From: Phytophthora colocasiae
Taxonomy: Eukaryota > Oomycota > Peronosporomycetes > Peronosporales > Peronosporaceae
Direction of reading: 5' to 3'
Assembly (NCBI GenBank): GCA_018806915.1
Contig: JAGKQI010000031.1
Location: 930,001 to 994,000 of the forward strand
DNA: 64,000 nt
The number at the start of each line of letters is the position of its first letter. Positions within the stretch are counted from its first letter, which is position 1. The notes under the pieces were generated by a model that was not told the DNA's origin, did not search any database, and saw only the letters and a program-made list of their open reading frames with translations. This document shows, one piece after another, positions 32,101 through 42,295 of this stretch. Both the position numbers and the translations under genes were made by a program.

Positions 32101-33107
32101 CCGTGCCTCTACATCAAGGTTGTCGACGGTGACTGCGTTCTGATGCTGGTGTACGTCGACGATGTTTTGGTGACCGGAAGCTCTTCGACGATCATTGCTG
32201 AAGTCAAGAAACAGCTCAAGGCACGATTCGAGATGACTGACAGCGGCAAGTGTTCCTTCATTCTGGGCATCGAAGTGGTCGACAACGCAGATGGCAGCGT
32301 CACGCTGTCCCAAGCTCGCTACATCAACGACATCCTGGAGCGCTTTGGCATGCAGAACTGCAAACCTGCTGCCAGTCCAGTCGACCTCAGCATGAAGCTT
32401 GTTGCCAGTGACGTCTCGACCAAGTTGGATGCGCCGTTCCGCAAAGCTGTCGGTGCTCTCATGCACTTGATGACGTCGACTCGCCCAGACATTGCTTTTG
32501 CAGTTGGTTACGTTTCGCGCTTCATGGAGAACCCTCAAGTCGAGCACTGGATTGCAGTCAAGCGCATCTTCCGTTACCTTCAGGGCACCAAGTCGCACGG
32601 ACTCCGTTTTTCGCCGACCAAGGGAATCGACTTTCGTGGCTATTCGGATGCAGACTGGGCTGGTGACCACAGTGACCGCAAGTCGACTTCGGGCTACCTG
32701 TTTCAAGTTCTTGGCGGACCTGTGTCGTGGGGATCCAAGAAACAATCGAGTGTGTCTCTTTCCACGAGTGAAGCCGAGTACATTGCGCTCAGTCTGAAGA
32801 AGGCAAGTGGGTGCACAAGCTTCTGTGTGAGATCCTCGACGCTGCAGGCGAAGACATCCCGGATCTGAAGATTTTCGAAGACAATCAATCGTGCATCAAG
32901 ATGACGACGAACCCTGTGAACCATGGCCGCGCGAAGCACATCGACATCAAGTACCACCACATCCGTGATGAAATCAAGCGCGGTGAAGTGATCGTCGAGT
33001 ACTGCGAGACTACGACCATGCTGGCCGACATCTTGACCAAGGGACTCGGCGGACCTCGTCACAAGGACTTAACGACGGCTCTTGGCGTTCAAGCGTGTTC
33101 GCATTGA
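29107..33107 (+). CDS. gag-pol: Copia gag-pol polyprotein (frameshift near 32790)
   Basis: The ATG at 29107 overlaps the primer site. Domains in order are: gag ([13 protein letters not shown]), zinc knuckle [14 protein letters not shown], protease [15 protein letters not shown]-pre-integrase ([15 protein letters not shown]), integrase core ([29 protein letters not shown]), RT ([28 protein letters not shown]) and RNase H ([21 protein letters not shown]). The frame ends at 32868. The rest of RNase H ([31 protein letters not shown]) is in the next frame to 33107. A one- or two-base loss near 32785-32800 explains this. The element is otherwise intact. Confidence 0.95.
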
Positions 33108-33114
33108 GAGGGGC

Positions 33115-33396
33115 TGTTGCAGGTGATCCAATACGATCCCGCGATGATTACGGTAAGATGTTTACGCCACCGATGATTAGACGAGTAGGATGATTGGACG
33201 AGTACAGAGTGTTGGTGATTGGATGCACCAAATGATTGGATGCAGGCTAGGTAGAGAAGACAGTGTAAGCTCGTATCAATCAATCACTTCTGAATTTCCA
33301 TTCTACCCCTCAAGTGACTTCCCTCGCCTCGGCCTCCTCGCCTCAAGCTTCGGCAGTCCTCCCCTCGCAAGACAACCTCTGTGACGACCTTCTTCA
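33115..33396 (+). repeat. Copia-1 3' LTR (282 bp)
   Basis: TGTTGCAGG...CTTCTTCA; identical by eye to 28822-29102. Confidence 0.95.
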
Positions 33397-33619
33397 GGAA
33401 CGGAAGTGGTTTCGATAATGTCTCCACCTGATTACCACTCGACATGAATCCATTTCCATCGAGTATTTTCGCACTTCCTGCTCTTTTTGTTGTCTGCGCT
33501 GCTTTAATATCTTGATAAGCTTGGAATAGTCTCAGCCATAGCGCCCACAGCTCCACATAACCCAAGTCGTTGGCAATAGCTCAGCTTCCCTCGATTGTGG
33601 GAAGCAACGTTCCCTATGT

Positions 33620-34225
33620 TCAGACACACGTACAGCGCGTTCTTAATCTTTTGGTTGTCTCTTTCAGGTCTACATCTTCCTCGTACATGTCAACAGCATC
33701 CTCGTACGCCATTAGAAGAGCTTCCAGATACGTCCGCATCTCATGAACCAGACTTCCTAATAGTTTTCGTTGTGGATCCCTCTTTTTCCCTCCTGGTGAC
33801 GATCCTGGGACTTTATTCCCGAACTTTAGCAAGAACTCGGGGACAGTCATATAAAGAGGCAATAGATTGTTCAGTGTCGTCCGAGCATTGTTCCCTTCCC
33901 CTTCCATAATCTCATCACGAAAGTGATCTACTAAAGCTCTGGCTTGGATACGACTCTCGTCTTTTGGTAGCCAATCAACCAGCCCCTTCCGTACTTCTTT
34001 ACGTACAAATAGTTCGTTTTTCTAGTCCTGATTTTTGAGAATTTGTCTGAGCCACACACTTGGTCTCGCAGTGGATTCGTCCCGTATCGCGTTTTCCAGC
34101 TCTCGAATTCTCGATCCCTGTGCTATTAGATAGTCATTGGCTACTGTGTCGAACTTGTCAAGCAGTTGTGGGGCGGAGACGTCACTGGGACTCGCAACGT
34201 CTAGATGGCGGTGAGCTTCAGCCAT
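33620..34225 (-). pseudogene. Unknown protein, broken by an in-frame TAG and frameshifts
   Basis: From ATG 34225 the frame encodes a helical, charged protein and meets TAG at 34022-34024 after LRQILKNQD. It then continues open in the same frame to about 33650, where sense moves to other frames toward 33400 (GYVELWALWLRLFQAYQDIK in the 33284-33565 frame). The 3' side abuts the Copia LTR. No family is recognised. It is hydrophilic with no signal peptide. Confidence 0.45.
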
Positions 34226-34350
34226 TAGAAGTATTGGAATATATACTGTATATTATCAATTTCATTATAAATTATATAGTGGACCACACCAGTTTACATA
34301 TTCGACCACCGAAATGTGTACATGTAGGTTGAAGAAGATTCGATCGTCTA

Positions 34351-36276
34351 ATGATGCTGCGACTTGTGACGCTTTGTCTCTTATTTTTCACTTATGGGTC
34401 TGCTATTGTCTCCTGTATGGATATCAATGGATGGTTCCCATGTACATTGACGGAAGTATCAAGTGAACCCTCTCTTAACGACATCAGCTTTGAGTGTGCG
34501 ACAGTGGAGGTACCAATGTGTCATTCCGGAATCTGCAACAGTTCAAAGTCCATTGAGATCTTCATCAAACGGAAATTGGCAGTAGAAACTGTACAACCTC
34601 GAAAAAGTGTGTGGTTCTTGGCTGGAGGACCGGGCGCATCTTCTGCGGACAGTAAGTTCATAAATGTTTTGTTGAAGAATTCGTTTGTTGTTTATGGTAT
34701 TATTATTTTTTTCTTCTTTTTTGTAGTGGAAACATCGATGTTGGTGATCTATGCTATGTCTGAGAGTTCTGTGGATGTGTATACGGTGGATCATCGAGGA
34801 ACGGGGAGAAGTTCCTTCCTGGAGTGTGTGGCAGCTCAAGTAAACACAGAAGGAAGTCCTGGTGGAATCGACATTCTGCTACAAGAGCTTCCCTATTGTG
34901 TGGAAGATGTATTGCACCAACTCGACAGGCACTCAGAGGCTTTTTCAGTGACTTCTGCAGCTCAAGATATCGTTTATCTACTGGATGGGCTCGAGAATGA
35001 CAGTGAAAGCCCTGGGGTGGGAGAAGCTTATTTGTACGGGACGAGTTACGGCACTTATCTGGTGGAACGCGTGATGCATTTGGCTCCAGCACAAGTAAAG
35101 GGATACATACTAGATGGTGTGGTATCGGAAGCGGGATCTGACCCCAGGACACGGTTATTCTTCTCACACTGGGATCAGAATATATTGGCTCCAACGAGAA
35201 GATTTTTCGAGATGTGTGCAGAACAACAGAAAATGTGTCCTCTTTCACTGGAAATCAGTAGTGATAGAGATATTCTGGACGTTGTGCTGGATATCTACGA
35301 TGAGATTGACAAGACGGAGAACCTTTGTGCGTTGGATTTGATGCTTCTTACGGGTATTGAAATTCCATCGCAAGCTTTGCGTCCACTGTTGGGGCTACTA
35401 GTTCGAGATCCCTCCGTTCGGGCGATGGTTCCGTCAATTCTAGGCCGAATGCGCCGATGCAACAGTAAAGATCAGAAAGAACTGGAGTTGTTATTGGGTC
35501 CGCTGTTAGATCTGATTCTACAAAAAGCAAAGGGATTTGCACTTCCAGCAGCATTTAGCAGCTCTAAGATTCCTAAACTAATGGAGTTACCACTCAGTTC
35601 TCGGCTGGATACTGCAAACACCGGGTCCATAGCTCAGCTCGAGTATTTGCTGATTTCCTACTCTGAACTCTGGAGCAAACCTTCACCAACTGAAGCAGAG
35701 CTGGAAGAGTTCTACATGAATGGGGTTTTCTCTTTGGGATCCGCCAAACTAGCGCAATACTGTCTTCTTTCTGGAAATTTGGACCCAAACCTACTGACAA
35801 GCGAGAAAGACCCAGCATGCAGTCAGTTCTCTTTCAACGGGACGAATACGTCAGATCTAGGAAAGAGATTCACGTACGCAGTGGATGAATTCTCCGATCA
35901 AACTGCGCCAGTGCCTCCGAATTCCAGTTTACTCATTATCAACGGCGGCTTAGACTTCCAGACACCGTGGGAATTTGGAAGATACCAATACGAATCGACA
36001 GATTTGAGCGACCCTGAAACGAGTCAAAAGATGTTGGTGGAATTTGACTTCGGAGCTCACGTGTGTGGTTTAGCAGCTACAACTCCAGATGACGACACAT
36101 TGTGCGGCCCAACGATCACGACGTCGTTCATTTTGAACAGCGGCGATCCAGAGAAAGTCGATACGTCCTGCATGGCAGATTTACCAGAGCTTCAACTCAC
36201 TGATGACACTTTTGCTATGCTACTTGAGTACATTATTGAGGAGGAAAGAGAGGATGAATTGGGCTACGAGAAGTGA
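34351..36276 (+). CDS. Secreted alpha/beta hydrolase, S33/TAP-like peptidase family
   Basis: A signal peptide (about residues 1-18, LVTLCLLFFTYGSAI) is followed by an alpha/beta-hydrolase fold: LAGGPGASS (oxyanion loop), TVDHRGTGRSS, and nucleophile elbow LYGTSYGTYL with Ser about residue 207 after splicing. The TAP-like C-terminal half contains NGGLDFQTP (Asp about 510) and FGAHVCGLA (His about 545). Relatives are tripeptidyl aminopeptidases and prolyl iminopeptidases that clip N-terminal residues. An intron at 34652-34726 (GTAAGT..TTTTTTGTAG, 75 nt) lies between GGPGASSAD and the next block; it is in frame and stop-free. The gene ends 91 bp from the convergent Ntn hydrolase. Confidence 0.85.
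   Translation: MMLRLVTLCLLFFTYGSAIVSCMDINGWFPCTLTEVSSEPSLNDISFECATVEVPMCHSGICNSSKSIEIFIKRKLAVETVQPRKSVWFLAGGPGASSADSKFINVLLKNSFVVYGIIIFFFFFVVETSMLVIYAMSESSVDVYTVDHRGTGRSSFLECVAAQVNTEGSPGGIDILLQELPYCVEDVLHQLDRHSEAFSVTSAAQDIVYLLDGLENDSESPGVGEAYLYGTSYGTYLVERVMHLAPAQVKGYILDGVVSEAGSDPRTRLFFSHWDQNILAPTRRFFEMCAEQQKMCPLSLEISSDRDILDVVLDIYDEIDKTENLCALDLMLLTGIEIPSQALRPLLGLLVRDPSVRAMVPSILGRMRRCNSKDQKELELLLGPLLDLILQKAKGFALPAAFSSSKIPKLMELPLSSRLDTANTGSIAQLEYLLISYSELWSKPSPTEAELEEFYMNGVFSLGSAKLAQYCLLSGNLDPNLLTSEKDPACSQFSFNGTNTSDLGKRFTYAVDEFSDQTAPVPPNSSLLIINGGLDFQTPWEFGRYQYESTDLSDPETSQKMLVEFDFGAHVCGLAATTPDDDTLCGPTITTSFILNSGDPEKVDTSCMADLPELQLTDDTFAMLLEYIIEEEREDELGYEK
34652..34726 (+). other. Predicted 75-nt intron of the hydrolase gene
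   Basis: The GTAAGT donor and TTTTTTGTAG acceptor enclose T-rich sequence that translates as a hydrophobic FFFFF-containing run, out of place in the fold. Length is divisible by three and no stop occurs, so retention would add 25 residues. Confidence 0.8.
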
Positions 36277-36367
36277 ATGGGTAGTGTAAACCGGTAGAAC
36301 AAGAAGAACAGATTGAGAAATGCAACATGAATACACATGCCTACAAACAGTCACTCACTGTCAACAG

Positions 36368-37804
36368 CTAAATCTCAGCAATTGGTTTGTAGCCATTGTG
36401 ACGTCGTAAGCAGTCAGTGATGATCATCTTCCACCCTACCGAGAGTAGAGCTGTGAGCATACCACCGGCAACCGAACCCACCACGAAGACCCACCAAGGA
36501 GAATATGTTTCCATCTCATCTGCCTGCTGCATTTGTGCAGTTGCTGCAAGGAACTGCATCTGGTCAGTAGCTTCATTCGCCCCTCGGAATCGATCTTTAA
36601 CCGTTAGTTTGCTGAAAGCGAGAGATGGGTCTTGTGTTTGAGAGAGAGCAGCTTCGACTATCGAACGAGCCGGAAGATCTTTCGTGCGCATTGAGTTGTG
36701 ATCATCGAGAAGCGGCACTGTCGAATCCAAGAACCATATCCCATACGATACTGGAATTAGTCGGCGTGCGTGAGGATCAGCCCAATCAATCATGTCCAAA
36801 TTAACTCGACGCAAAAGTTGGTTCGCAGTAGAGCGGATGTACAGCAACCGGCGCTTGTGATCGCGGACAAATGACCACTGAGTGGCTTCTCCCATCGGAG
36901 GACGAACCACCGTGTTTAACATGTGTAAAGTATCCGACACCATCCGTTGTTCTTCAGTAGCTTCAACGTATGAAGCATGGACGCTTGGTGCGCTGTATCC
37001 TTTGCTGATTTCCTTGTTAAGCACTGAAAGTCTCACAAATCTCGCAGTAGATCCGTATCCTGCAGGTAGTAGATCCCCAGTGTCGATTGTCCCCGTAGCT
37101 TCACTCAGATGCTTGTTCAGTAGCTCCAACTGTTCTGTCAGTGGAGGATCATTTGTCAACACTCCATTTGGATTATCATGGAAAATAGTTTTCCCATTTA
37201 GAAACTCAATAACCAAATTGTGTCCGTATCGATCGTGGACACTCACGTGCAGTGGAGCAGAATGAGCTTTCCCGTCTGAAGGCGCCGGCACATGGAGAAC
37301 CTGTTGAGCCACTTGGCCGTTGATACCAGCTAGTTGCACGTCTTCGAGACCCGCTTTCACCTCGTTCACTGTGGCAAAGTTGCCTAAAATATAGGAACAA
37401 ATGGAAGTGACGATGGGTTTGCTGGAATTGAAGTTGTCTACTCCAAGTTCAGGTGTGGGGTACTGCGACGCCTCCAAATACAGCCAAGCAGCAGACAATC
37501 CTTCCTCGTTAAGACCATCAACTGCTACATTGACCCCGTACACATTGGCGGCCACGAAGCCCAATTTGTTCTGCCATTCAAAATCCGGACAGTGAGGACA
37601 TCCAGCAGCGGGTAATTCCTGGAATTGGGTGTTTCTTGGAATCACTTCCAGTGCAGAGTCCAGATCCGCTTCGAAATCCATAGTACGACCACTAACGACA
37701 CTATGTGTAGGGTTTGAAGTGGACAATAGGAAGTCGGAGCAGCCATTGCATGGAGAGAGGAACGGCAGCGACAGAGAAAGCAGAGCGAAGCGGAATCGAC
37801 CCAT
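36368..37804 (-). CDS. Choloylglycine hydrolase / penicillin V acylase-like Ntn hydrolase, membrane-anchored
   Basis: Start 37804 is chosen over the upstream ATG at 37888 because it opens a signal peptide (MGRFRFALLSLSLPFLSP). Cleavage before Cys22 (GC|SDFLL) would expose the N-terminal nucleophile used by this family. Following motifs fit: VSGRTMDFE (about residues 38-46), GFVAANVYGVNVAVDGLNEEGLS, and GYGSTARFVRLSVL. The family hydrolyses non-peptide C-N amide bonds such as bile salts, penicillin V or N-acyl homoserine lactones; the substrate here is unknown. The C-terminus carries a transmembrane helix (WWVFVVGSVAGGMLTALLSV), so the enzyme is probably tethered. Total 478 residues. Confidence 0.8.
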   Translation of the reverse strand: MGRFRFALLSLSLPFLSPCNGCSDFLLSTSNPTHSVVSGRTMDFEADLDSALEVIPRNTQFQELPAAGCPHCPDFEWQNKLGFVAANVYGVNVAVDGLNEEGLSAAWLYLEASQYPTPELGVDNFNSSKPIVTSICSYILGNFATVNEVKAGLEDVQLAGINGQVAQQVLHVPAPSDGKAHSAPLHVSVHDRYGHNLVIEFLNGKTIFHDNPNGVLTNDPPLTEQLELLNKHLSEATGTIDTGDLLPAGYGSTARFVRLSVLNKEISKGYSAPSVHASYVEATEEQRMVSDTLHMLNTVVRPPMGEATQWSFVRDHKRRLLYIRSTANQLLRRVNLDMIDWADPHARRLIPVSYGIWFLDSTVPLLDDHNSMRTKDLPARSIVEAALSQTQDPSLAFSKLTVKDRFRGANEATDQMQFLAATAQMQQADEMETYSPWWVFVVGSVAGGMLTALLSVGWKMIITDCLRRHNGYKPIAEI

Positions 37805-38031
37805 GACTACTTGAGCTCTTCGGGAAATGGTCCCTATTGGATGATACACAGGATACAAATCATGATGATTAGTCAAAAGCGTGGCCATCGAAAATAGTGT
37901 ACAGCACGTAAAATTGTGTCAGCACCTCAACATGAACAGCCAATCACAACGCGATATTCCATTTTACTGTTAGAATTGTAACGACAGAACATTTGCTTTC
38001 AATGCGCGTTGACGTCAAATAAAGTTTGGAC

Positions 38032-38556
38032 TTAAACCACGAGCGCTAATATGAACGCGAGAGCAACAGACACGGAAGCAGCAGGGACAACACTCGGTGC
38101 CGTTGAAGTCGAGCTGCCAGAGTCGCTGTCCGTCCCGGAAGCACTTGCACTCTCTGCCTTGGAGCTGCTTGAAACACTTGAGCACTCGTAAGCTGGCCAC
38201 TTGGCTTTATTCGACGTACTGGCATCGTCTCCAGGGTTTGAGACGCCGCTAGTCCACAGAGGGGCTTTCGCAGACTCCTCGGTCCATTCGCAGCACGGAT
38301 CACCCAGCTCTTCGCCATTCGTTTGGCCGTCACGATCGGAATCACTCATACAAAGTTCCCTAGTCCATGCGTGGCCTGCGTCGTAGAAAGCTCTGCCAAA
38401 GGCGTTCCGAATCCCTCCGCCATTGGGATCAGTGTGCCCAATCGCTTTGACTCCAGTCACATTCTCGCCGTTTGGGAGTTTCCTGGCATACGCCTCGTGG
38501 CTAGCAACAGGAGCGACAAGCGATGCAAGTGAAAGCACTGGAGTTAGTCGCACCAT
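38032..38556 (-). CDS. Temptin-like secreted Cys-rich protein, GPI-anchored
   Basis: The 174-residue protein has a signal peptide (about 1-19, ending APVASHEAYARKLPNG), then a temptin-type core: GHTDPNGGG..NAFGRAF, HAWTRELCMSDSDRDGQTNGEELGDPCCEW. The DSDRDGQTNGEELGDP stretch is the calcium-binding-like loop of the family. A Ser/Thr-rich stalk and a hydrophobic tail (SVSVALAFILALVV) suggest a GPI anchor. Temptins are secreted signalling-type proteins in molluscs and occur in oomycete secretomes; the role here is unknown. Confidence 0.8.
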   Translation of the reverse strand: MVRLTPVLSLASLVAPVASHEAYARKLPNGENVTGVKAIGHTDPNGGGIRNAFGRAFYDAGHAWTRELCMSDSDRDGQTNGEELGDPCCEWTEESAKAPLWTSGVSNPGDDASTSNKAKWPAYECSSVSSSSKAESASASGTDSDSGSSTSTAPSVVPAASVSVALAFILALVV

Positions 38557-38712
38557 TGTTGCAGAGTCTGAGCTTGATCAGGACGAGGGAAAAGTGGGAA
38601 TAAGCCAGACCACCGGACAACAACATAACGTCAAGTCGTGTTCTAAATAAATTCCATCTGGAACCAATTTAGATGGACCGTTTCAGACTTAAAATTAATT
38701 TCGATTAAAAAA

Positions 38713-40674
38713 TCATTTTCTCTTCCCAACGTTAATAGCTAAAGCGATGTAGCCAATTAGTCGGAAAGCGACGCTCAATGCAAGCAGCAGCAATAAATCC
38801 GATACGACAGATCTGTTGGAGATGCCCTTGTTCTCCAGTACTTGGAGGCCTGTCGTAGCGGCGCAAGTCACACCAGTATCGCACGAAATGTCTTCCACTC
38901 GTCGCCAGAACACACGCATGAGCCCGTAGTAACCGTACCGGAAAGGCGTAATGTATTGCACCCAGCGTAGAACGGCAGGCACGTCACTAGGGTCGATAAA
39001 GAGACCTCCCAGCAACAGCAGAGGCATGAGCACGATGTTGCCTGCAAGTGGCGCAATGTCGATGCGACGACATACACAGGAAATGCAGTACCCGAAGGCT
39101 ACACACGCGCTGTGGAGGAGAATGAGCACGAGTTGCATCTGGATGTACATGCTCAAGTCGTGGCCAATCCCAACCAGGAAATACAGCGGCAACAAGCTGA
39201 TAATGGGGAGAATAACTTGCTGGGGAAGCTCACACAAGTTCTTGGCTGTGTACCAGGACGCCACAGAGTACAGACCGATGTCGTACTCGCGGTACACGAT
39301 CGGCAGTTCCATAGGAACAGACATGATTGCTGGCATGGATGCACCGTAGACCTGCTCCGTTACGATGTAGAAGAAGGCTCCGGAGAAGTTCGATACACCT
39401 TGTTGGTCCAGTTCAAGTTGGAAGAAGATAATACCGACTAGAAGTGTGGTCACGAGAGTTTGCACGCTCTGAAGTCTCAACGCTGTCTTGTCACGCAGTA
39501 GTCTCAAGGCATTACGAGTTGCCAAGACGTGAATTTGACCCCATAATGACGCTCTCGAGTCTTCAAAATCCATTTTATCCTCGTCCGAACGAGAAGTGGA
39601 GACGATATCACCACTTGCTCCAGAACCGAAGACATCTTGCGGGTTCACAACCTCGACTCTAGTATTCTGTTGCGCTGCATGCGCTTTCCAAGCTTCTTTC
39701 AGCATCTGCACCCGCTCCACTCCTGCGTGGTCTGTATCGCCATCAACGACAACGATCTTCTCCATGAAATAGTCTGCCGGGTTCATAAAATTCGGACACT
39801 CGAAGCCGCGAGTTGCAAAGTAATCCACCACCGCATCTGCTTTTCCCTGGTAAATTGAAGCTCCGTCCGCCAGCAGTTCCAGTCTATCAAAGAGAGCAAA
39901 CACTTCGGACGACGGCTGATGAATTGTGGCCACTACAGTGCGTCCTTCGTTCACTGCCAATCTCCTGAGCTGCTGTACTACCGACTTGGCCATGAAACTA
40001 TCCAGTCCGGACGTTGGTTCGTCGACAAAGAGCACCGACGGGTTGGTCAAAAACTCCGTCGCTAACGCCAGTCTCTTCCTCTCGCCACCGGAAATCCCAC
40101 GCTGCATCCAGCCCCCAATCAACGTGTCCTTGCTCTTTGAGAGTCCGAACTCTTCCAGTAATGTATCCACTCTTCCAAAATACTGCTCAGGAGTACAGGA
40201 GCCACTCATCCTCAGCTTCGCCTGCAGTACCAAATGTTCCTTGACAGTCAGTGTGGCGTGGAATAAATCCTCCTGCATCACGTACGCAGCAAAGCGCTTG
40301 AGCTTTTTAGTCCACGGCGAGCCGTTCACAGTCACTTTTCCTTTGATGGCGTTATTGCGACCGGAAATGCAGTCCAGTAACGAGCTTTTACCAGCACCTG
40401 AAGGTCCCATGACTACCAAAAGTTCTCCAGGTCGAGCTATGCCACTCATCGATTCGAGAATGATTTTCTGCTCGGATTCCTTAGTCTGAGCATTTTGTAC
40501 TGGGACTTCTAGCTGCAGGGAACGCCACTCCAGTGTTAGACGAGGAATTGAAGTATCATTTTTGAGAGACACTCCACTTGCAACACTTCTCGGAGTGGAG
40601 ACGCCAATGTAAGGCTGTGGAGACGCTGCGGGTGATGCAACACTATCACTGCTTTGAAGACGACGTGAAAGCAT
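38713..40674 (-). CDS. ABCG (White-type) half-transporter
   Basis: The 653-residue protein has the N-terminal nucleotide-binding domain typical of ABCG: Walker A GPSGAGKSSLLD (about residues 90-101), signature ISGGERKRLALA (about 194-205), Walker B VLFVDEPTSGLD (about 214-225) and an H-loop (ATIHQPSSE). A membrane domain of about six helices follows (LVTTLLVGIIFFQLEL, VILPIISLLPLYFLVGI, IVLMPLLLLGGLFID). Half-transporters dimerise and export lipids, sterols or drugs at the plasma membrane. There are no breaks and no visible introns. Confidence 0.92.
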   Translation of the reverse strand: MLSRRLQSSDSVASPAASPQPYIGVSTPRSVASGVSLKNDTSIPRLTLEWRSLQLEVPVQNAQTKESEQKIILESMSGIARPGELLVVMGPSGAGKSSLLDCISGRNNAIKGKVTVNGSPWTKKLKRFAAYVMQEDLFHATLTVKEHLVLQAKLRMSGSCTPEQYFGRVDTLLEEFGLSKSKDTLIGGWMQRGISGGERKRLALATEFLTNPSVLFVDEPTSGLDSFMAKSVVQQLRRLAVNEGRTVVATIHQPSSEVFALFDRLELLADGASIYQGKADAVVDYFATRGFECPNFMNPADYFMEKIVVVDGDTDHAGVERVQMLKEAWKAHAAQQNTRVEVVNPQDVFGSGASGDIVSTSRSDEDKMDFEDSRASLWGQIHVLATRNALRLLRDKTALRLQSVQTLVTTLLVGIIFFQLELDQQGVSNFSGAFFYIVTEQVYGASMPAIMSVPMELPIVYREYDIGLYSVASWYTAKNLCELPQQVILPIISLLPLYFLVGIGHDLSMYIQMQLVLILLHSACVAFGYCISCVCRRIDIAPLAGNIVLMPLLLLGGLFIDPSDVPAVLRWVQYITPFRYGYYGLMRVFWRRVEDISCDTGVTCAATTGLQVLENKGISNRSVVSDLLLLLALSVAFRLIGYIALAINVGKRK

Positions 40675-41479
40675 TGCTACTGGTAAGGATGCTCGTCAAA
40701 AGTGATCAAATGGAGATTATTTCAAGACACTTTGACTGGGACAGCCGTAAGTCTCGCTTGGCGTCAGTGAATTACAGGCAACGTAGCTGGAGACGCAGAG
40801 CAGTTAAAGCTGCGACGAAGTTGCAGAGCCACAGGGTCGAGTGTACGTGGTTGCTGTTTGTGGTACTATTAACTTTAGGAAATATGTATGTTTAAACTAA
40901 TATATTAGTTCTAGGATCTATAAAAACTTTAGGAGACATCTATCGTACTGGTGTCCTACCTATGCTACGATACGATCACAACGCGTACGCTGCGAGTCTT
41001 TCCACCCACATTTGTTCCCGTCGCCGCTACTTGTATGACCATCCACGCTTGAACGCCCTCATCCATCTACAGAAGGTTGCCTTGCTTCGACTGTACGCAG
41101 CTCCTTCAAACCATTCACCGGACTCGGCGCGTGGCCCTTGATGCCGATCATAACTGAACTCCGTGCTGGAATGGGGTGTTTCCATCGTGGCAGATTGCGG
41201 AGTGATAGGATGGCACCAAGGCACCAAGGCCTTATTAGAGCATCTCCACCGGTTAGGTCAATTGTCATTTGGCACTGAGCTCTCACACCGGTCGACATTT
41301 ATATGATCGCAGAGCAGGAGAAAACCATTTGACACTTTCGACTTTAAGAGAAGCATTGGGCACGATCGTATAAACCTGCTATGGACGAAGGCGCCAGGCT
41401 AGGATTCACGGAGAAGAACTATTCGGTGACGCAGATCAAGTTGAAGCTTGTTTTGACTGGCTAGAGTCTCTATCAGGAT
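40675..41479. other. Intergenic
   Basis: 805 bp with no supportable gene. It includes the ABC transporter's upstream region and an AT-rich patch at 40895-40930. Confidence 0.35.
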
Positions 41480-42057
41480 ATGCCGGACCTACCACCACCT
41501 ACAATTAATGATGCTGCCAGAACGGGCCATCTTCACATGGCTCAGTGGTTGTTCGATCACGGGTTCGTAGAGCACGTCGGAGACGCATTTCGTAATGCAT
41601 CCATGAGCAACCACTTCGATATCGTTAAGTGGCTGGTTGAACACGATATCCTGGAAAATGTCGACGAAGGGGTTCAAGGTGCTTCTGCGTGTGGGTTTTT
41701 TCCCATCGTCATTTGGCTGTTGGAACGAGATCTTAGACGAGGTGCTTTTCGATCAATGTTCTTAGCTTCTATGAATGGCCACGAGGAAGTCGCTCAATAT
41801 GTTCACGCTCTGACTACGGAGATAACATGGCAGCCGAACGTGGTCATCTGGATGTTGTAATGTGGCTATACTCGGCGTTTTCAAACAATGCGGACGTTGA
41901 CCTGCCCGATCTGCAGACCAGATGCGTACGGCTATCCCCGATTTTCCACAGCAATGGATGCAGCAGCCAGCAATGGACACTTAGATGTTCTCCAGTCCTC
42001 CACAGCGTGGGAATATCAATGGAGTCTTCCCCTGAAAGAAGAAAGAGAAAGCGCCTA
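41480..42057 (+). pseudogene. Ankyrin-repeat protein fragment A
   Basis: Ankyrin repeats run from 41480: AARTGHLHMAQWLFDH, SMSNHFDIVKWLVEH, SACGFFPIVIWLLE. The frame ends at 41860, but ankyrin sense continues in the +1 frame (AAERGHLDVVMWLYSAF) and again in another (AMDAAASNGHLDVL). The total is five or six repeats with two frameshifts. A start at the 41480 ATG is possible. These repeats mediate protein-protein contacts. Confidence 0.75.
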
Positions 42058-42140
42058 AGAGATAGAGAGACGTTAACCCCCCCCGCTCTCAACCGTTGTA
42101 TATGACTACATTAGTGGTCCACACCAGAATTGGCTTATTC

Positions 42141-42169
42141 TTAACATGTTGTATAATACAACATGTTAA
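42141..42169. repeat. 29-bp near-perfect palindrome, copy 1
   Basis: Arms TTAACATGTTGTA / TACAACATGTTAA around a central TAA. A near-identical palindrome lies at 42795-42823. Confidence 0.9.
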
Positions 42170-42295
42170 AAACCGTGAAATGCACGCGGGTAGGTGAATA
42201 TTGTAACAAGAAAAGCCAGAAAAGTGCTAAGGCCAAGACACAGATAGATTCACTGATTTGTGACAAGACTCCGGATCTTGGTGGCCGCGTGGCCA

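Larger units (their letters stand above)
28821..33396 (+). mobile_element. Copia retrotransposon, young copy
   Basis: The 282-bp LTRs (28821-29102, 33115-33396) appear identical apart from the first base. They are followed by a primer-binding site GGTTATGAGCCC (29103-29114), as used with initiator-Met tRNA fragments by Copia. A polypurine GAGAGGGGC precedes the 3' LTR. One long polyprotein frame has a single late frameshift in RNase H. No target duplication is seen (TCTAT against GGAAC). Confidence 0.95.

Noticed and set aside
31678..32745. 355-codon minus-strand ORF inside Copia-1
   Set aside because: It lies exactly opposite RT/RNase H with strong codon bias in the sense frame; no protein motif. 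A shadow ORF, as is 29125-29964 minus.
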